This document shows positions 16,600 through 25,781 of a stretch of 42,296 nucleotides of DNA, one piece after another (within the stretch, counting starts at the first letter, position 1; every line of letters begins with the position of its first letter). The DNA comes from Streptomyces sp. NBC_01142 (GTDB lineage Bacteria > Actinomycetota > Actinomycetes > Streptomycetales > Streptomycetaceae), in contig NZ_JAPEOR010000010.1 of assembly GCF_026341125.1 (NCBI RefSeq), forward strand, positions 1 to 42,296, in the 5' to 3' direction. Made by a program: the position numbers and the translations under genes. The notes under the pieces are model-generated. The model saw only the letters and a list, made by a program, of their open reading frames with translations, was not told the DNA's origin and ran no database searches.

Positions 16600-17109
16600 G
16601 GTGACGTCCGGGTGCGGTGCGGCAGCCCTCAGAGGGTCATCACGCCGCCGCTGTTGTCGTGGACGATGGCCTGCCACTCCAGCACCGGGCAGGCCGCGAC
16701 CAACAACGTGTCCAGCCCGTCCACGCCGCCTGCGGCGACGCGGCTCATCGCCTACGGCGAGTGGAAGAACGCGCACCCGGACCGCGGCCCTCTGCCGGAA
16801 CCACCATCCTGCACAAGGACCTCGACCTCGCTGCCGGACGCCTGACCGTCCGGCGCGGGAGCCGGCCAGCCGACGAATCACCGGCCCACACCCGACACGT
16901 GTGTCTGCCCGCTAGGCACACCGGCCCCTGGCTCCTATTCGCTCCGTTGTGGTCTTTTCGTAAACGACCTGCCAGTGATACCTCTAGTGGGTCCATCGGC
17001 GGGAAGTGGCGGCGGCATTCAGGGGGAGATGTTGGATCCGAGTCAGGTCCCGCAGGGGGCAGGAAGCCGGGCAGGTGCTCCGTCGCTCATCCTTAACTAT
17101 CCAACGGCC
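16600..17109. other. Non-coding stretch, possible trace of a tyrosine recombinase
   Basis: There is no intact gene in these 510 bases. A short segment near 16800-16930 reads TILHKDLDLAAGRLTVRRGS, resembling the core of some phage-type integrases. It is too short and unsupported to call a gene. The last part must hold the promoter of the interrupted nuclease gene that starts at 17110. Confidence 0.35.
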
Positions 17110-17161
17110 ATGCAGTTCCCGGCTATGCCGTCGCCTGAGAAGATCGTCTTCACCTACGATC

Positions 17162-18623
17162 CAGGGCCCCGGCGTTTGCCCGGCTCGTCCGGTTTGATCA
17201 TGTGATGCCGTAGAGAGCGAGGACGCGGGGGCGGTCGGTGTGAGCTCGGCGTCCGGCGGTGGTGTTGACGTAGCCGGCGAGCTTGAGTGCGCTGCGGATC
17301 AGGTCACGGAGGGCAGCGAGGACGGCGGGCGCGTTGTGGGTTCTGACCTGGGACTTATCCTCTCCGAAGGCCACATCTCGGACCCAGTGGACGGTGTTTT
17401 CCACCGTCCAGTGCCCGCGGGCCCAAGACGCGATCTCGGCCGCGCTCGCTTCTTCGGCGGTCAGGTCGGTGATGGCATAGACGGTCTCGCTGGACCATTT
17501 CTTGGCTCCGTAGAGGCGGCGTCGGCGCTGGATCCTCAGGGCCTGGGCCGCGTAGGGAAAGAGAAGGCCCGCGACGGTGACGACCTGGACGATCCGTTGC
17601 TCGTGGCGGCCGTGCCCTCGCGCGTCGTCGCGGTGGATCACGGGGATGTCCTTCCAGGGCAGGGCATGGAGTTGGCGGGCCTGGCCCCGCTGGTTGTTCT
17701 TGATGGTCAGCAGGTAGTGGGCGCCACGTTCGTGCAGGTAGGTGGCGTGGTCGCGTTGGGCGTGGAGGGCGTCGGCGGTGACGACGGTCCCCGCGAGGTC
17801 TGTGTCGTCGATGTGGTCGAGCAGGGGTGCGAACTCGGGGATCTCGTTTGTCTTCGCGCCGATCTCGCGCGAGGCGAGAGTGACACCGTCGCCGTGGCGG
17901 ACCGCGGACAGTAGGAAGACCCGGCTGCCGTCCGGTCGCTTCGCGCCGCGCAGGCACTTGCCGTCCACCGCGATCGCCCGGCGCCTTGACCGCGCCGGCG
18001 CGGCACTGGCGGCTGTCCGATGGGCCCGGCGTTGTTCGCGCTCGGTCCCACCGTCGGGCATCACTGGATCCGGCCGGCAGGGCTGCGCGGACAGCAAGGG
18101 CCGGAGGCAGTCGTAGCCGGCCGCGCTGATCTCACCGGGATCCAAACGACCCAGAACGCTGCGCAGAGTCTTCTCGCTCGGGACGCGGTAGCGGCCCAGC
18201 AACGGGTGGTAGGGCAGGCCGAAGGCGGCCAGCTCCTCCGGCGTCGCACGCCGGCACCACTCCGCCGCCGCGGTGATCGAATCATGGCCAGCCGCAGTCA
18301 TCGCGCAGATCACCAGGGCCAGCAGCGAGGAGATCCGGTAACGCACCCCGCAAGCCCCTCGGGGGTCGGTGACCGACTCCAACTCGGCAACGAGACGACG
18401 GACTTGAACCCGTGCGACAGCCTCACCAAGGACCTCCAGGCAAGGTGCGTGAGGCGCGGGAGCAGCGACAGAGGATGATGGAGGGATGAACACGGCACCT
18501 TCGTGGATCTTGAAGCCTAGAGAACTCCATGATCCCCAGGTGCCGTGTTCACCTGCTTCCGGGGCCCGCTGTCGCGATCAACCACTCCAAGTCAGGACGA
18601 ACCAGGCACACGCCGGGGCCCTG
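17162..18623 (-). mobile_element. ISAs1-family insertion sequence
   Basis: The ends are perfect 13-bp inverted repeats, CAGGGCCCCGGCG (17162-17174) and CGCCGGGGCCCTG (18611-18623). They are flanked by a 10-bp direct duplication ACCTACGATC (17152-17161 and 18624-18633). The element is 1462 bp with one leftward transposase gene. Upstream of that gene lies a 13-bp internal inverted pair (GAACACGGCACCT at 18488 and its complement ending 18550) that could be regulatory. Confidence 0.92.
17198..18493 (-). CDS. ISAs1-family transposase
   Basis: 431 aa. The N-terminal DDE_Tnp_1-associated region has LVAELESVTDPRGACGVRY, ISSLLALVICAMTAAGHDSI and LPSEKTL-like VPSEKTLRSVLGRLDPGE. The catalytic core has AIAVDGKCLRGAKRPDGSRV (first Asp), LAGTVVTADALHAQRDHATY (second Asp) and GHWTVENTVHWVRDVAFGED (Glu). 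It is full length, so the element may still be active. The GTG start lies just inside the 18488-18550 inverted pair. Confidence 0.92.
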   Translation of the reverse strand: MFIPPSSSVAAPAPHAPCLEVLGEAVARVQVRRLVAELESVTDPRGACGVRYRISSLLALVICAMTAAGHDSITAAAEWCRRATPEELAAFGLPYHPLLGRYRVPSEKTLRSVLGRLDPGEISAAGYDCLRPLLSAQPCRPDPVMPDGGTEREQRRAHRTAASAAPARSRRRAIAVDGKCLRGAKRPDGSRVFLLSAVRHGDGVTLASREIGAKTNEIPEFAPLLDHIDDTDLAGTVVTADALHAQRDHATYLHERGAHYLLTIKNNQRGQARQLHALPWKDIPVIHRDDARGHGRHEQRIVQVVTVAGLLFPYAAQALRIQRRRRLYGAKKWSSETVYAITDLTAEEASAAEIASWARGHWTVENTVHWVRDVAFGEDKSQVRTHNAPAVLAALRDLIRSALKLAGYVNTTAGRRAHTDRPRVLALYGIT

Positions 18624-19603
18624 ACCTACGATCCCGACGAGTTCGAGAAGTTCGTCGAGGAGTGGGTGCCCGCGCTGGACAGCCTGTACGTGCGGGTGGT
18701 GCGCCAGGGAGGCACTGGCGACCACGGCATCGACGTAGCCGCGTTCCTTACTCACCAGAGCCTGGAAGGTTCCTGGCACAACTACCAGTGCAAGCGCTAC
18801 AAGGGAACGCTGGCCTGGAGCACCGCCGCGGGTGAGATTCGGAAGATGTTCGCGGGCGTGGTCACCGGTGAGTTCATCGTGCCCGAGCAATACACCTTCG
18901 TCGCCCCGTCCATCGGCCCCAGCCTGCAGCAGGCCCTGCAACGCCCGGTCGGTACTCGCAAGGCCTTCGTGGAGGCGCTTCGCGAGACCACGGACAAGGT
19001 CATCACAGACTTGGGCCCGCGGTTGAGGCGCGAGGTCGAGGAGTTGGCGGCGGGTACGTCTTTCGAGATGTTTCAGACCGTCAACATGAAGCAGATGCTT
19101 GAACAGCACAAAACCACTGACTACTGGGTGAAGCGATTCCCGCCGGAGTCCCCGCCGCGCCCGGCCGTCATGGAACCGCCCGAGAAGCCGGAGCCGCGCG
19201 AGGCCCGCTACGTGCAGCAGCTCGTCCAGGTCTACGCTGAGCGCTGGCCCAGTGATGCCAGCACGGTTACCCAGATTGCGCAGCATCGCACGGCCGGCCC
19301 GCACTTGCGCCACCAGCGTGAAGCGTTCTTCAGCGCCGAGTCTCTGCGCCGCTTCGGGGAGGAGGCCTACCCTGCGGGTCATTTCGAGGCCATTGTCAAG
19401 GACATATACGACGCCGTGATCGATGTGGCGAGGGATGACCACCCCACGGGGTGGAAGCGTCTGCAGGCCGTCACCTCGCAGGCGATCAATGCCGGGCTGA
19501 CGCAGACGGTTTTCGCTCAGCACGTGAGAACTCTGGACCGTACCGGGGTATGTCATCACCTGGCGAACGAGGACGAGCTCACGTGGTGTGAGGGAGAAGG
19601 GAC

Positions 19604-20071
19604 ATGAAACCGCTTAACAGCCCGCTGGAGATCGGCGTGCGGGCACTGGTGCTGCTCTCGGAGAGCCATCCCGATGCTCTGGACCTGGCCCAGCTCGCGC
19701 TCTTGGACCATGCCGTGCTCCACAGCGGAGAGTTCGACGGGCCGCCCAGCCTGCACCCGGACCTGCCCGCTCGCTCGGGAGAGCTCGGCCTGAAGCGCAC
19801 AGTCCTCGAACAGGCACTTCTGGTGCTCATCCGCGCTGGCCTGGCCGAACTCGAAGCTGACGGGAGTGGCCTGGTCTACCGGGCCACTGAACGTGGCCCG
19901 GCCTTCGTGGACGTTCTCGAAGCCCCGTACGTTCTGCGGCTCCGCGAGCGCGCCGAGTGGGCCGTCCACCAATGGGCCCCGGACACCGACGTACGCGCCA
20001 CCACCCGGTCCCTGCTGACGGCTCCCCCGGCCCCCGTGACCATCCGCCCGTTCGAGGGCCATCGTGGGTAG
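19604..20071 (+). CDS. Middle component of the ABC-three-component-type locus
   Basis: A 155-aa small protein: MKPLNSPLEIGVRALVLLSE, ALDLAQLALLDHAVLHSGEF, LKRTVLEQALLVLIRAGLAE, YRATERGPAFVDVLEAPYVL. This is a winged-helix-like helical protein of the type placed between the nuclease and the ABC ATPase in ABC-3C systems. It overlaps the nuclease stop by 4 bases and the ATPase start by 8 bases, so the three genes form one coupled operon. It is the only uninterrupted gene of the three. The family call rests on size, sequence style and context. Confidence 0.65.
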   Translation: MKPLNSPLEIGVRALVLLSESHPDALDLAQLALLDHAVLHSGEFDGPPSLHPDLPARSGELGLKRTVLEQALLVLIRAGLAELEADGSGLVYRATERGPAFVDVLEAPYVLRLRERAEWAVHQWAPDTDVRATTRSLLTAPPAPVTIRPFEGHRG

Positions 20072-20901
20072 TCTCCAGCTGGTCCACCTCACTTACGCCG
20101 GCTCGGGCAAGCCTTCAGCGCAAATCGTCTTCGGCCCCGAGCTGACCACGATCTACGGCGCCTCCGACACCGGGAAGACCTTCATCGTCAGGTCTGTCGA
20201 GTACATGCTCGGTGGCGCCCAGCTGACCATGGTCCCGGAGGCCGAGGGATACACCCAGATCCTCCTCGGGCTGCTGCTGCCCGACGGTAGCCCGCTGACC
20301 CTCGTCCGGCGCCCCAGCACCAACTCCACGCACCTGCACCGCGAGGACCTCCGCGACCTGGTCCACCGACCGGCGGACACCATCGTGAACTCGGTGCACA
20401 ACGCCCGCAGCAAGAACAGCCTCTCGGTCCACCTGATGCACGCCATGGGATTAGACGAGGTCCTCATCCGCAAAAACGAAGCCGGTGGCACCCGCTCCCT
20501 GACGCTGACCGATCTGGTGCACCTGTCCGTGGTTACAGAGGACCGCATGATCGCCATGCCCTCCCCGGTCCTACGCACCGGCACCGCCACCACCCGCACC
20601 CCGGAGACGTCGGTCATGCGGTTCCTCCTGACCGGGGAGGGAGACCCTTCCGTCGACACCGGGCCCAACGCGGGACAGCGGCGTGTGAACAGGGGACAGA
20701 TCAACCTTTTGGACCAGCTCGTGATCGACTTGTACGCGAAGCTTGAGTCGGACGAGACTGAGCGCGACCTCAAGGACCGCCTGGCGCGGGTCAAAACCGC
20801 GATCGACGCGCAGAGCACTGCCCTGCGCGCGGCCGACGAAGGTCACCGCGAAGCGGTACGCGAGCGCATGACGCACGCCCGCCGACTTGCTGGGCTAGAC
20901 G

Positions 20902-22376
20902 CAATACCGGTGACTTTGGTGTTTTCGGATCGTTGGGTGAGGTGTGCCAAGGCCCGGACAGGTGAAGTCGTCAGCAGGCGAGCGGTTGTCGGATCGGATT
21001 GCGGTCGGGGTGCTGACCCGCGCGTTTCCGCCGGAGTTGGTGGACGAGGTGATCGCGGAGTGCGGTCGGGCCGAGCAGCGGCACAGGCTGCTGCCGGCTC
21101 GGGTGGTGGTCTATTTCGTGCTGGCGATGTGTCTGTTCTCCGGTCAGGGATATGAAGAGGTCGGGCGGCTCCTCACCCATGGGCTGGAGCGGATGGGGCG
21201 GTGGAAAGGGCCGTGGCGGGTGCCGACCACCGCGGCAATCGGCCGGGCCCGTCTGCGGCTGGGCCCGGAGCCGCTCAGGGGCCTGTTCACCAGGGTGTGC
21301 CGTCCGGTAGCGACCGAGAACACGAGCGGGTCCTGGTACCGCCGGTGGCGGCTGGTCGCGGTGGACGGCACCACCTTCGACCTGCCCGACACCGAGGCCA
21401 ACGCCGCCTTCTTCGGGCGCCCCGGCGTCAGCCGCGGGCAGGAGAAGAGCGCCTACCCACAGGCGAGGGTGGCCGCGCTGGTCGAGTGCGGCACCCACGC
21501 GGTCTTCGCGGCTGAGACCGGGCCGCTGGCCGTCCATGAAACGGTGCTGGCCCAGCGCCTGTTCAGCTCGCTGACGCCGGGGATGATGCTGCTGGCGGAC
21601 CGGGGCTTTCACGGCTTCGACCTGTGGCGGGCCGCCGCAGCGACCGGCGCCGACCTGCTGTGGCGGGTCAAGAATGATGCTGTCCTGCCCATCCGGGCCT
21701 TGCTGGTGGACGGCTCCTACCTCTCGGAGATCGTCGCCGCCAGGGACAAGAACCGCCGCGCGGACCCGGTCAGGGTCCGCGTTATCGAGTACACCCTCGG
21801 CCGCGACGGCAGCGGCACGGTCTACCGGCTGATCACCACCGTCCTGGACCCACGGGCCGCGTCGGCCACATCGCTGGCCGCGCTGTACGCCCAGCGGTGG
21901 GAGATCGAGAGCACGCTGGACGAGATCAAGACCCACCAGGGCGGGCCCCGCCTCGTCCTGCGCTCCCAGCACCCTCGCGGGGTCGAGCAGGAGATCTTCG
22001 CCTTCCTGCTGGTGCACCACGCACTGCGGGACCTGATGCACCAGGCCGCACGGCAATCGGACCAGGATCCCGACCGGATGTCCTTCACCCGCACCCTGCG
22101 CATCATCCGCCGCCACGTCACCGACCAGGCGGCGTTTTCCCCCCTCCCGGCTGGCCCGCGCACTCACAGCGGCCCTGCGTGAGATCCGAGAACGCCCCCT
22201 GCCCCCACGCCGATTGCGCTCCAGCCCCCGCGTCATCAAACGCAAGATGTCCAACTGGAAACTCAAACGCACCGAGCACCGCAACCCGCCCCGGCAGGAC
22301 ACCCCCACAGTGACGCTGGTCGGACCGACCAAGACCAGACCGACCCGCCGAGAAAAAGCCTAAATCACCGGTATTG
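20902..22376 (+). mobile_element. IS4-family insertion sequence
   Basis: The inverted repeats are CAATACCGGTGAcTT (left, from 20902) and AAaTCACCGGTATTG (right, to 22376). They are flanked by a 10-bp target duplication GGGCTAGACG (20892-20901 and 22377-22386). A duplication of this length fits the IS4 family. The element is 1475 bp and carries one transposase in the same direction as the host gene. Confidence 0.92.
20944..22363 (+). CDS. IS4-family transposase with a C-terminal frameshift
   Basis: The frame from GTG 20944 runs to 22182 and has the IS4 core: LVAVDGTTFDLPDTEANAAF (first Asp), GMMLLADRGFHGFDLWRAAA (second Asp) and YAQRWEIESTLDEIKTHQGG (the Y-R-E-K signature with Glu). In the 6-C run at 22139-22144 the frame goes wrong. 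With one C fewer it would read FSPSRLARALTAALREIRER and continue to TAA 22361-22363, the expected C-terminus. Either the element carries a disabling mutation outside the core, or the homopolymer was misread. Confidence 0.85.
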
Positions 22377-23294
22377 GGGCTAGACGAGCGGCTGGCCGAG
22401 GTCAGCGATCTGCTGGGACGGTTTAGCCTGCTGGAGGACCAGTACCGCTCCGATCTGGAGCGTTTGGTCATGGTCAACGAGGCTGGCAGCATCCTCGGCT
22501 ACTTCCGCGTCGGAACCTGCGTCTTTTGCGGAGCGGATCCAGAGCACCAGCACCCCGGCCACAGCCAGCAGGAGGCCACTCAGCTCCACGTTGCGGTGCA
22601 GGCGGAGGCCGCGAAGACGACTGCTCTGCTCACCGATCTCCTGCCGACTATCGCCGACCTCGCCCGCGAACAGGAAGAAAGCGCCCGGACGTGGCAGGCC
22701 GTCAAGGACAACCTGGAGGCGCTGGACGAACTCATCGCCGAAGCCGAGGGTCAGCTCGTACCGCTCAGGGCGGGCCTTCAAGAGCTGCTGGACGCACGAT
22801 CTGCAGTCGAGCGGGGGCTGGAATTGCACGCGCGGATCGCGGAACTTGAGGACAAGCGCTCTCGCCTCGACGGGGAGGGAGCGGTGCCCGCTACCCGGCC
22901 TGCGGAGTACATCGCCGCCCGGGTCGTCAACGACTTCGACTCGGTCCTCCAACGCACCCTGGGCAGCTGGGAAGTACCGGCAGTCGACAACTCTGGGTAC
23001 GACCAGTACAACGCCGAGATCCGGGCCGGGGGCCGAACGCGCGCTGGTCGTGGCAAGGGCGTGCGATCCGTACTGCATTCGGCCTTCACTACCTCCCTGG
23101 CCCGCTTCTGCATCGAACGAGACCTCCCCCATCTCGGCTTCGTCGTCCTGGACTCCCCTGTGGTCACCTACCGCCAGCCGGTGAAGTCCACCCCAGAGGA
23201 CCCCGACGTACCCGACGTGCGCATCACATCCACCGTCGTGGACCGCTTCTACGAAGACATGCTCGCCTTCCCTGGCCAGGCTGTGATCATCTAA

Positions 23295-23788
23295 AACGGC
23301 GATCCGCCCCTCGGCGTCCTCTCCGAGGCCACCACCTATAATTTCACCGCTGCCGACGGTCGCCCTGGCTTCCTCCCGTGAACCCCGTCGATTCCATGGT
23401 CTGCAGGGCCTGCGCTGCAGCAACGATGCCTCTGTTGCCCTAATAGAACCTCAATGCCAGCGGGTGCGAGCGAATCACGCACTGGGTCGCGTGCGAGCTG
23501 GCTGGCTTTTCACGGTGCGCTCAGTTGGGAGATGGACCGACGGTCACCCGGAAAGCGTTGCGGCACATCGACATGGCGTTCACGCTGTGGGACGTGCGCT
23601 CGGCCACCACCTGGACACTGGACCTGAGCATCCTCACCGACGCGGGGATCACCCTCAAACGGCCGCCCAGCGCGGCCGCGCGCCCTGGGGTCGCAGCAGC
23701 GACGCTCGCTGCCGAACGCGGTGCCCCGCGGCCTGCCCGCGCCAGTGCCGATGCAGCGCTTGTTCCGCAGGGCGAAGCGGTAGCCGCC
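23295..23788. other. Non-coding stretch after the ABC ATPase gene
   Basis: No confident gene in 494 bases. A weak hairpin (CCTCGG at 23309, CCGAGG at 23323) stands just beyond the ATPase stop and could end rightward transcription. A plus-strand segment at about 23545-23665 (LRHIDMAFTLWDVRSATTWT) reads like a protein scrap but has no start or family match that I recognise. Confidence 0.4.
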
Positions 23789-24937
23789 TCAGCAGGGGAC
23801 ATGAGCAGCACGGCTGACGTTTCCTCGCGTCGAGGGAGCGGGCACCCGCACTGTACTGACAATCCGCGCCATTCGCGGCGTCGTATCCCTCGGGGGCCGC
23901 TTGAGCCATGCCCGGTGCAAGGGCTTCACCGACGGGTTCATCGGCCTGGCGGCGAAGTCCACCAGGTCCATGGCGGACTTCCACGGATCGGCGCTGAACA
24001 CGATCTGGGAGGCAATGCGCAGGCAAGCAGTCCGCACCAGGGGGTTGTAGGCCGCCCGGTCCTTCCGACCCGCGTTCCTGCCGGACGCGGCCGGGTACCT
24101 GCGCGAGAACACGGCGAAGCGCTCCATGACCACGGCATCGGCACCGGTCAGGAAATCCGGCGTGGCCAAGAACCACGCGAACTCGGCTGCTGCCGCAAGA
24201 TCCGCGAAGACACCACGAGCAGAGACCATCTCCTGCCCACGGGCCTGAAGGTGCTCGTACAACAGCTCCTGCAGGTCCTCCAGCAGGACATCCGAAAGGG
24301 GAGGAGCCACCATATTCCGGAACTCGGTGCTGCATCGCCGCGGCTTCCCGTCCGAGGCATCGCGGACGAAGCCCCGGCACCTGTCATGCCCCAGCCTCAC
24401 CTCTCCGGCGCGAACCGACTCCCTGCAGGTGGAGCAGGCAGCGAGCAGATAGCACCCGTGGCGGAGGCACGCGAACGCCCACGGGGTGGACCAGTCCAAA
24501 GACCAGCGCCCGCCTCGCTCATCGACGCAGCCTGGACAAAACCTCAGCTCCACGGGGTCGATCCAACTCGACTTCACCAGAGGGAACTTCTCTTCGGAGG
24601 CAACTCCCGCTGCCTGTGCGGGCAACGCGGTCCCGGCAAAGCGCATCCAGGTCATGGCCTGGATCTCGTCCGCCAGCAGACCGGTCGCCGCCGACACCCG
24701 TTGAGCAGCCGCGCCACTCAATCCGAACACGGCAGACCGCCGCCCAGCCGCCGAGACCCGTGCCGCCCCCTCGCCCGCACCGAGAAACCCACAGGCCCCA
24801 GCCATGCTCACACGATCGACTTCGTACTCCGCAGCAAAGTGGTCCAGCCAGCTCAGCAACGCCTCACCCGGGAGCGGCACCGGCACAACGGGCAACCGCC
24901 GCACCGTCCGTGCGGCCGGAGTATCTACTTCAACCAC
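23789..24937 (-). CDS. tniQ: TniQ/TnsD-family target selector, distant copy (TniQ4)
   Basis: 382 aa from GTG 24937 (VVEVDTPAARTVRRLPVVPV). The TniQ opening is LPVVPVPLPGEALLSWLDHF. The zinc site is LRFCPGCVDERGGRWSLDWS, then AFACLRHGCYLLAACSTCRE. The C-terminal part (FAWFLATPDFLTGADAVVME) is similar in plan to TniQ3. The long upstream open frame to 25207 overlaps the PPTase gene and is not coding. It begins 17 bases after the PPTase stop on the same strand, so it is probably read through from the biosynthetic operon. Its separation from the other tniQ genes by 7 kb of cargo suggests shuffling or a separate acquisition. Confidence 0.85.
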   Translation of the reverse strand: MVEVDTPAARTVRRLPVVPVPLPGEALLSWLDHFAAEYEVDRVSMAGACGFLGAGEGAARVSAAGRRSAVFGLSGAAAQRVSAATGLLADEIQAMTWMRFAGTALPAQAAGVASEEKFPLVKSSWIDPVELRFCPGCVDERGGRWSLDWSTPWAFACLRHGCYLLAACSTCRESVRAGEVRLGHDRCRGFVRDASDGKPRRCSTEFRNMVAPPLSDVLLEDLQELLYEHLQARGQEMVSARGVFADLAAAAEFAWFLATPDFLTGADAVVMERFAVFSRRYPAASGRNAGRKDRAAYNPLVRTACLRIASQIVFSADPWKSAMDLVDFAARPMNPSVKPLHRAWLKRPPRDTTPRMARIVSTVRVPAPSTRGNVSRAAHVPC

Positions 24938-24953
24938 ACTGCACTGTACGTAC

Positions 24954-25781
24954 CTAGGACGTGGCGAGGGCCACGGCTGCCGCATGGCCGGCGTCGACGG
25001 GTACGTCGGCCAGCGTCCAGCCGGGAAGTGGCGCTGGAGTGGGGCCGGTGCCGACGTACACCGTGTCAAGCCCGGCGGCCAAACCATGGCCAGTGCCCTT
25101 GCAATACGCCTCTTTGCGTGTCCAGCAGCGGGCGAGGGCAACGGGCCGGTCGTCGTGCGGGAGGGTGGCGAGCTCTGCGCGCTCCCGCGGGTGGAGCTCG
25201 GGGGCAATCGCGTTCACCGCGCCGATGTCCCGAACGGTCTCGACGTCCGTACCGACGAGGGTGTCGGCGACGGCGATCAGGGCCAGATCGCCGCTGTGCG
25301 AGAGAGAGAATTGAGGGCCGCCGTCCTTGGTGACCGGTCGCCCGTGTGGGCCGCCGCAGCCCCGGCAGGGGGCGCGGCCGATGGTGACGGCCGCCGGGTC
25401 CGCTTCACCGAGATACGCTCCCAGCAACCGCCGCAGAGCGATGTGCGAGGCCCTGAACCGGTCCCGGTCGGCCTGCCGGCGGAAGGCGCCGAGCCTGGCG
25501 CGCTCGGTGCCATCCAGGAGCTGGAGATCCTCCTGCCCTGCGGTGGCGGTGTGCTCGGGCACCCGCACGAGCCATATCTCCGGGACACGGGAAGCCAGGC
25601 GAGGCAGGGGGCCGGTCAGCGGACCAGCCGCGAGAACTCGTGGTACCATCCTTCTCACCGGCCCATCCCCCAGTCGGTTGCTCAGCCATGCGGTCACAGA
25701 TCGAACGCCGGTGTTCTGGTGGCAGCTCTCCCCGGCGTGGTCCGCGGCCGGCGCGAGGTCATAGGAGTTGCCAGGCATCAC
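24954..25781 (-). CDS. Sfp-type 4'-phosphopantetheinyl transferase
   Basis: Up to 275 aa; the ATG at 25781 overlaps the end of the preceding gene by 23 bases, and later starts (for example MVPRVLAAGPL) are possible. The three Sfp motifs are present: VTKDGGPQFSLSHSGDLAL, GTDVETVRDIG (metal Asp and Glu), and RCWTRKEAYCKGTGHGLAAG (W-x-x-K-E-A-x-x-K). The enzyme transfers phosphopantetheine from CoA to carrier proteins. Its likely partners are the discrete ACP (27396-27644) and the PCP domain at the end of the adenylation protein (34051-35790). It is the last biosynthetic gene of the leftward operon. Confidence 0.93.
   Translation of the reverse strand: MMPGNSYDLAPAADHAGESCHQNTGVRSVTAWLSNRLGDGPVRRMVPRVLAAGPLTGPLPRLASRVPEIWLVRVPEHTATAGQEDLQLLDGTERARLGAFRRQADRDRFRASHIALRRLLGAYLGEADPAAVTIGRAPCRGCGGPHGRPVTKDGGPQFSLSHSGDLALIAVADTLVGTDVETVRDIGAVNAIAPELHPRERAELATLPHDDRPVALARCWTRKEAYCKGTGHGLAAGLDTVYVGTGPTPAPLPGWTLADVPVDAGHAAAVALATS

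Larger units (their letters stand above)
17110..19607 (+). pseudogene. PD-(D/E)XK (Mrr-like) nuclease subunit of an ABC-three-component-type system, split by ISAs1
   Basis: The gene begins ATG 17110 (MQFPAMPSPEKIVFTYDP), is broken at 17161 by an ISAs1 element and resumes at 18634 (DEFEKFVEEWVPALDSLYV). Removing 17162-18633 (the IS and one copy of the duplicated ACCTACGATC) gives a continuous 341-aa frame. The N-terminal domain has a nuclease signature: GGTGDHGIDVAAF (Asp) then NYQCKRYKG (Q-x-K). The C-terminal half resembles the conserved C-terminal domain of ABC-3C effectors, though this is recalled rather than searched. The stop overlaps the next gene as ATGA. A frame starting inside the IS at 18486 could still yield most of the protein with a foreign N-terminus, so residual activity is possible. 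Confidence 0.75.
20064..23294 (+). pseudogene. DUF3732-like ABC ATPase of the three-component locus, split by IS4
   Basis: GTG 20064 starts LQLVHLTYAGSGKPS with Walker A IYGASDTGKTFIVRSVEYML. The gene is broken at 20901 by an IS4 element and resumes after 22386 (ERLAEVSDLLGRFSLLED). Joining 20064-20901 to 22387-23294 gives an unbroken 581-aa frame. The second part has a possible zinc hook (TCVFCGADPEHQHPGH), a coiled coil (about 22600-22870), a signature-like RSVLHSAFTTSLARF and Walker-B-like FVVLDSPVVTY. This is an SMC/Rad50-like ABC plan, as in DUF3732 proteins. One TTA codon (20451-20453) suggests bldA control. As it stands, both halves lack parts needed for ATPase function. Confidence 0.75.

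Noticed and set aside
16790..16930. Fragment resembling a tyrosine recombinase
   Set aside because: Only about 20 residues look similar, with no catalytic residues visible and no open frame of useful length.
24938..25207. N-terminal extension of TniQ4
   Set aside because: It overlaps the PPTase gene in another frame and lacks TniQ sequence; the family motif begins only after the GTG at 24937.
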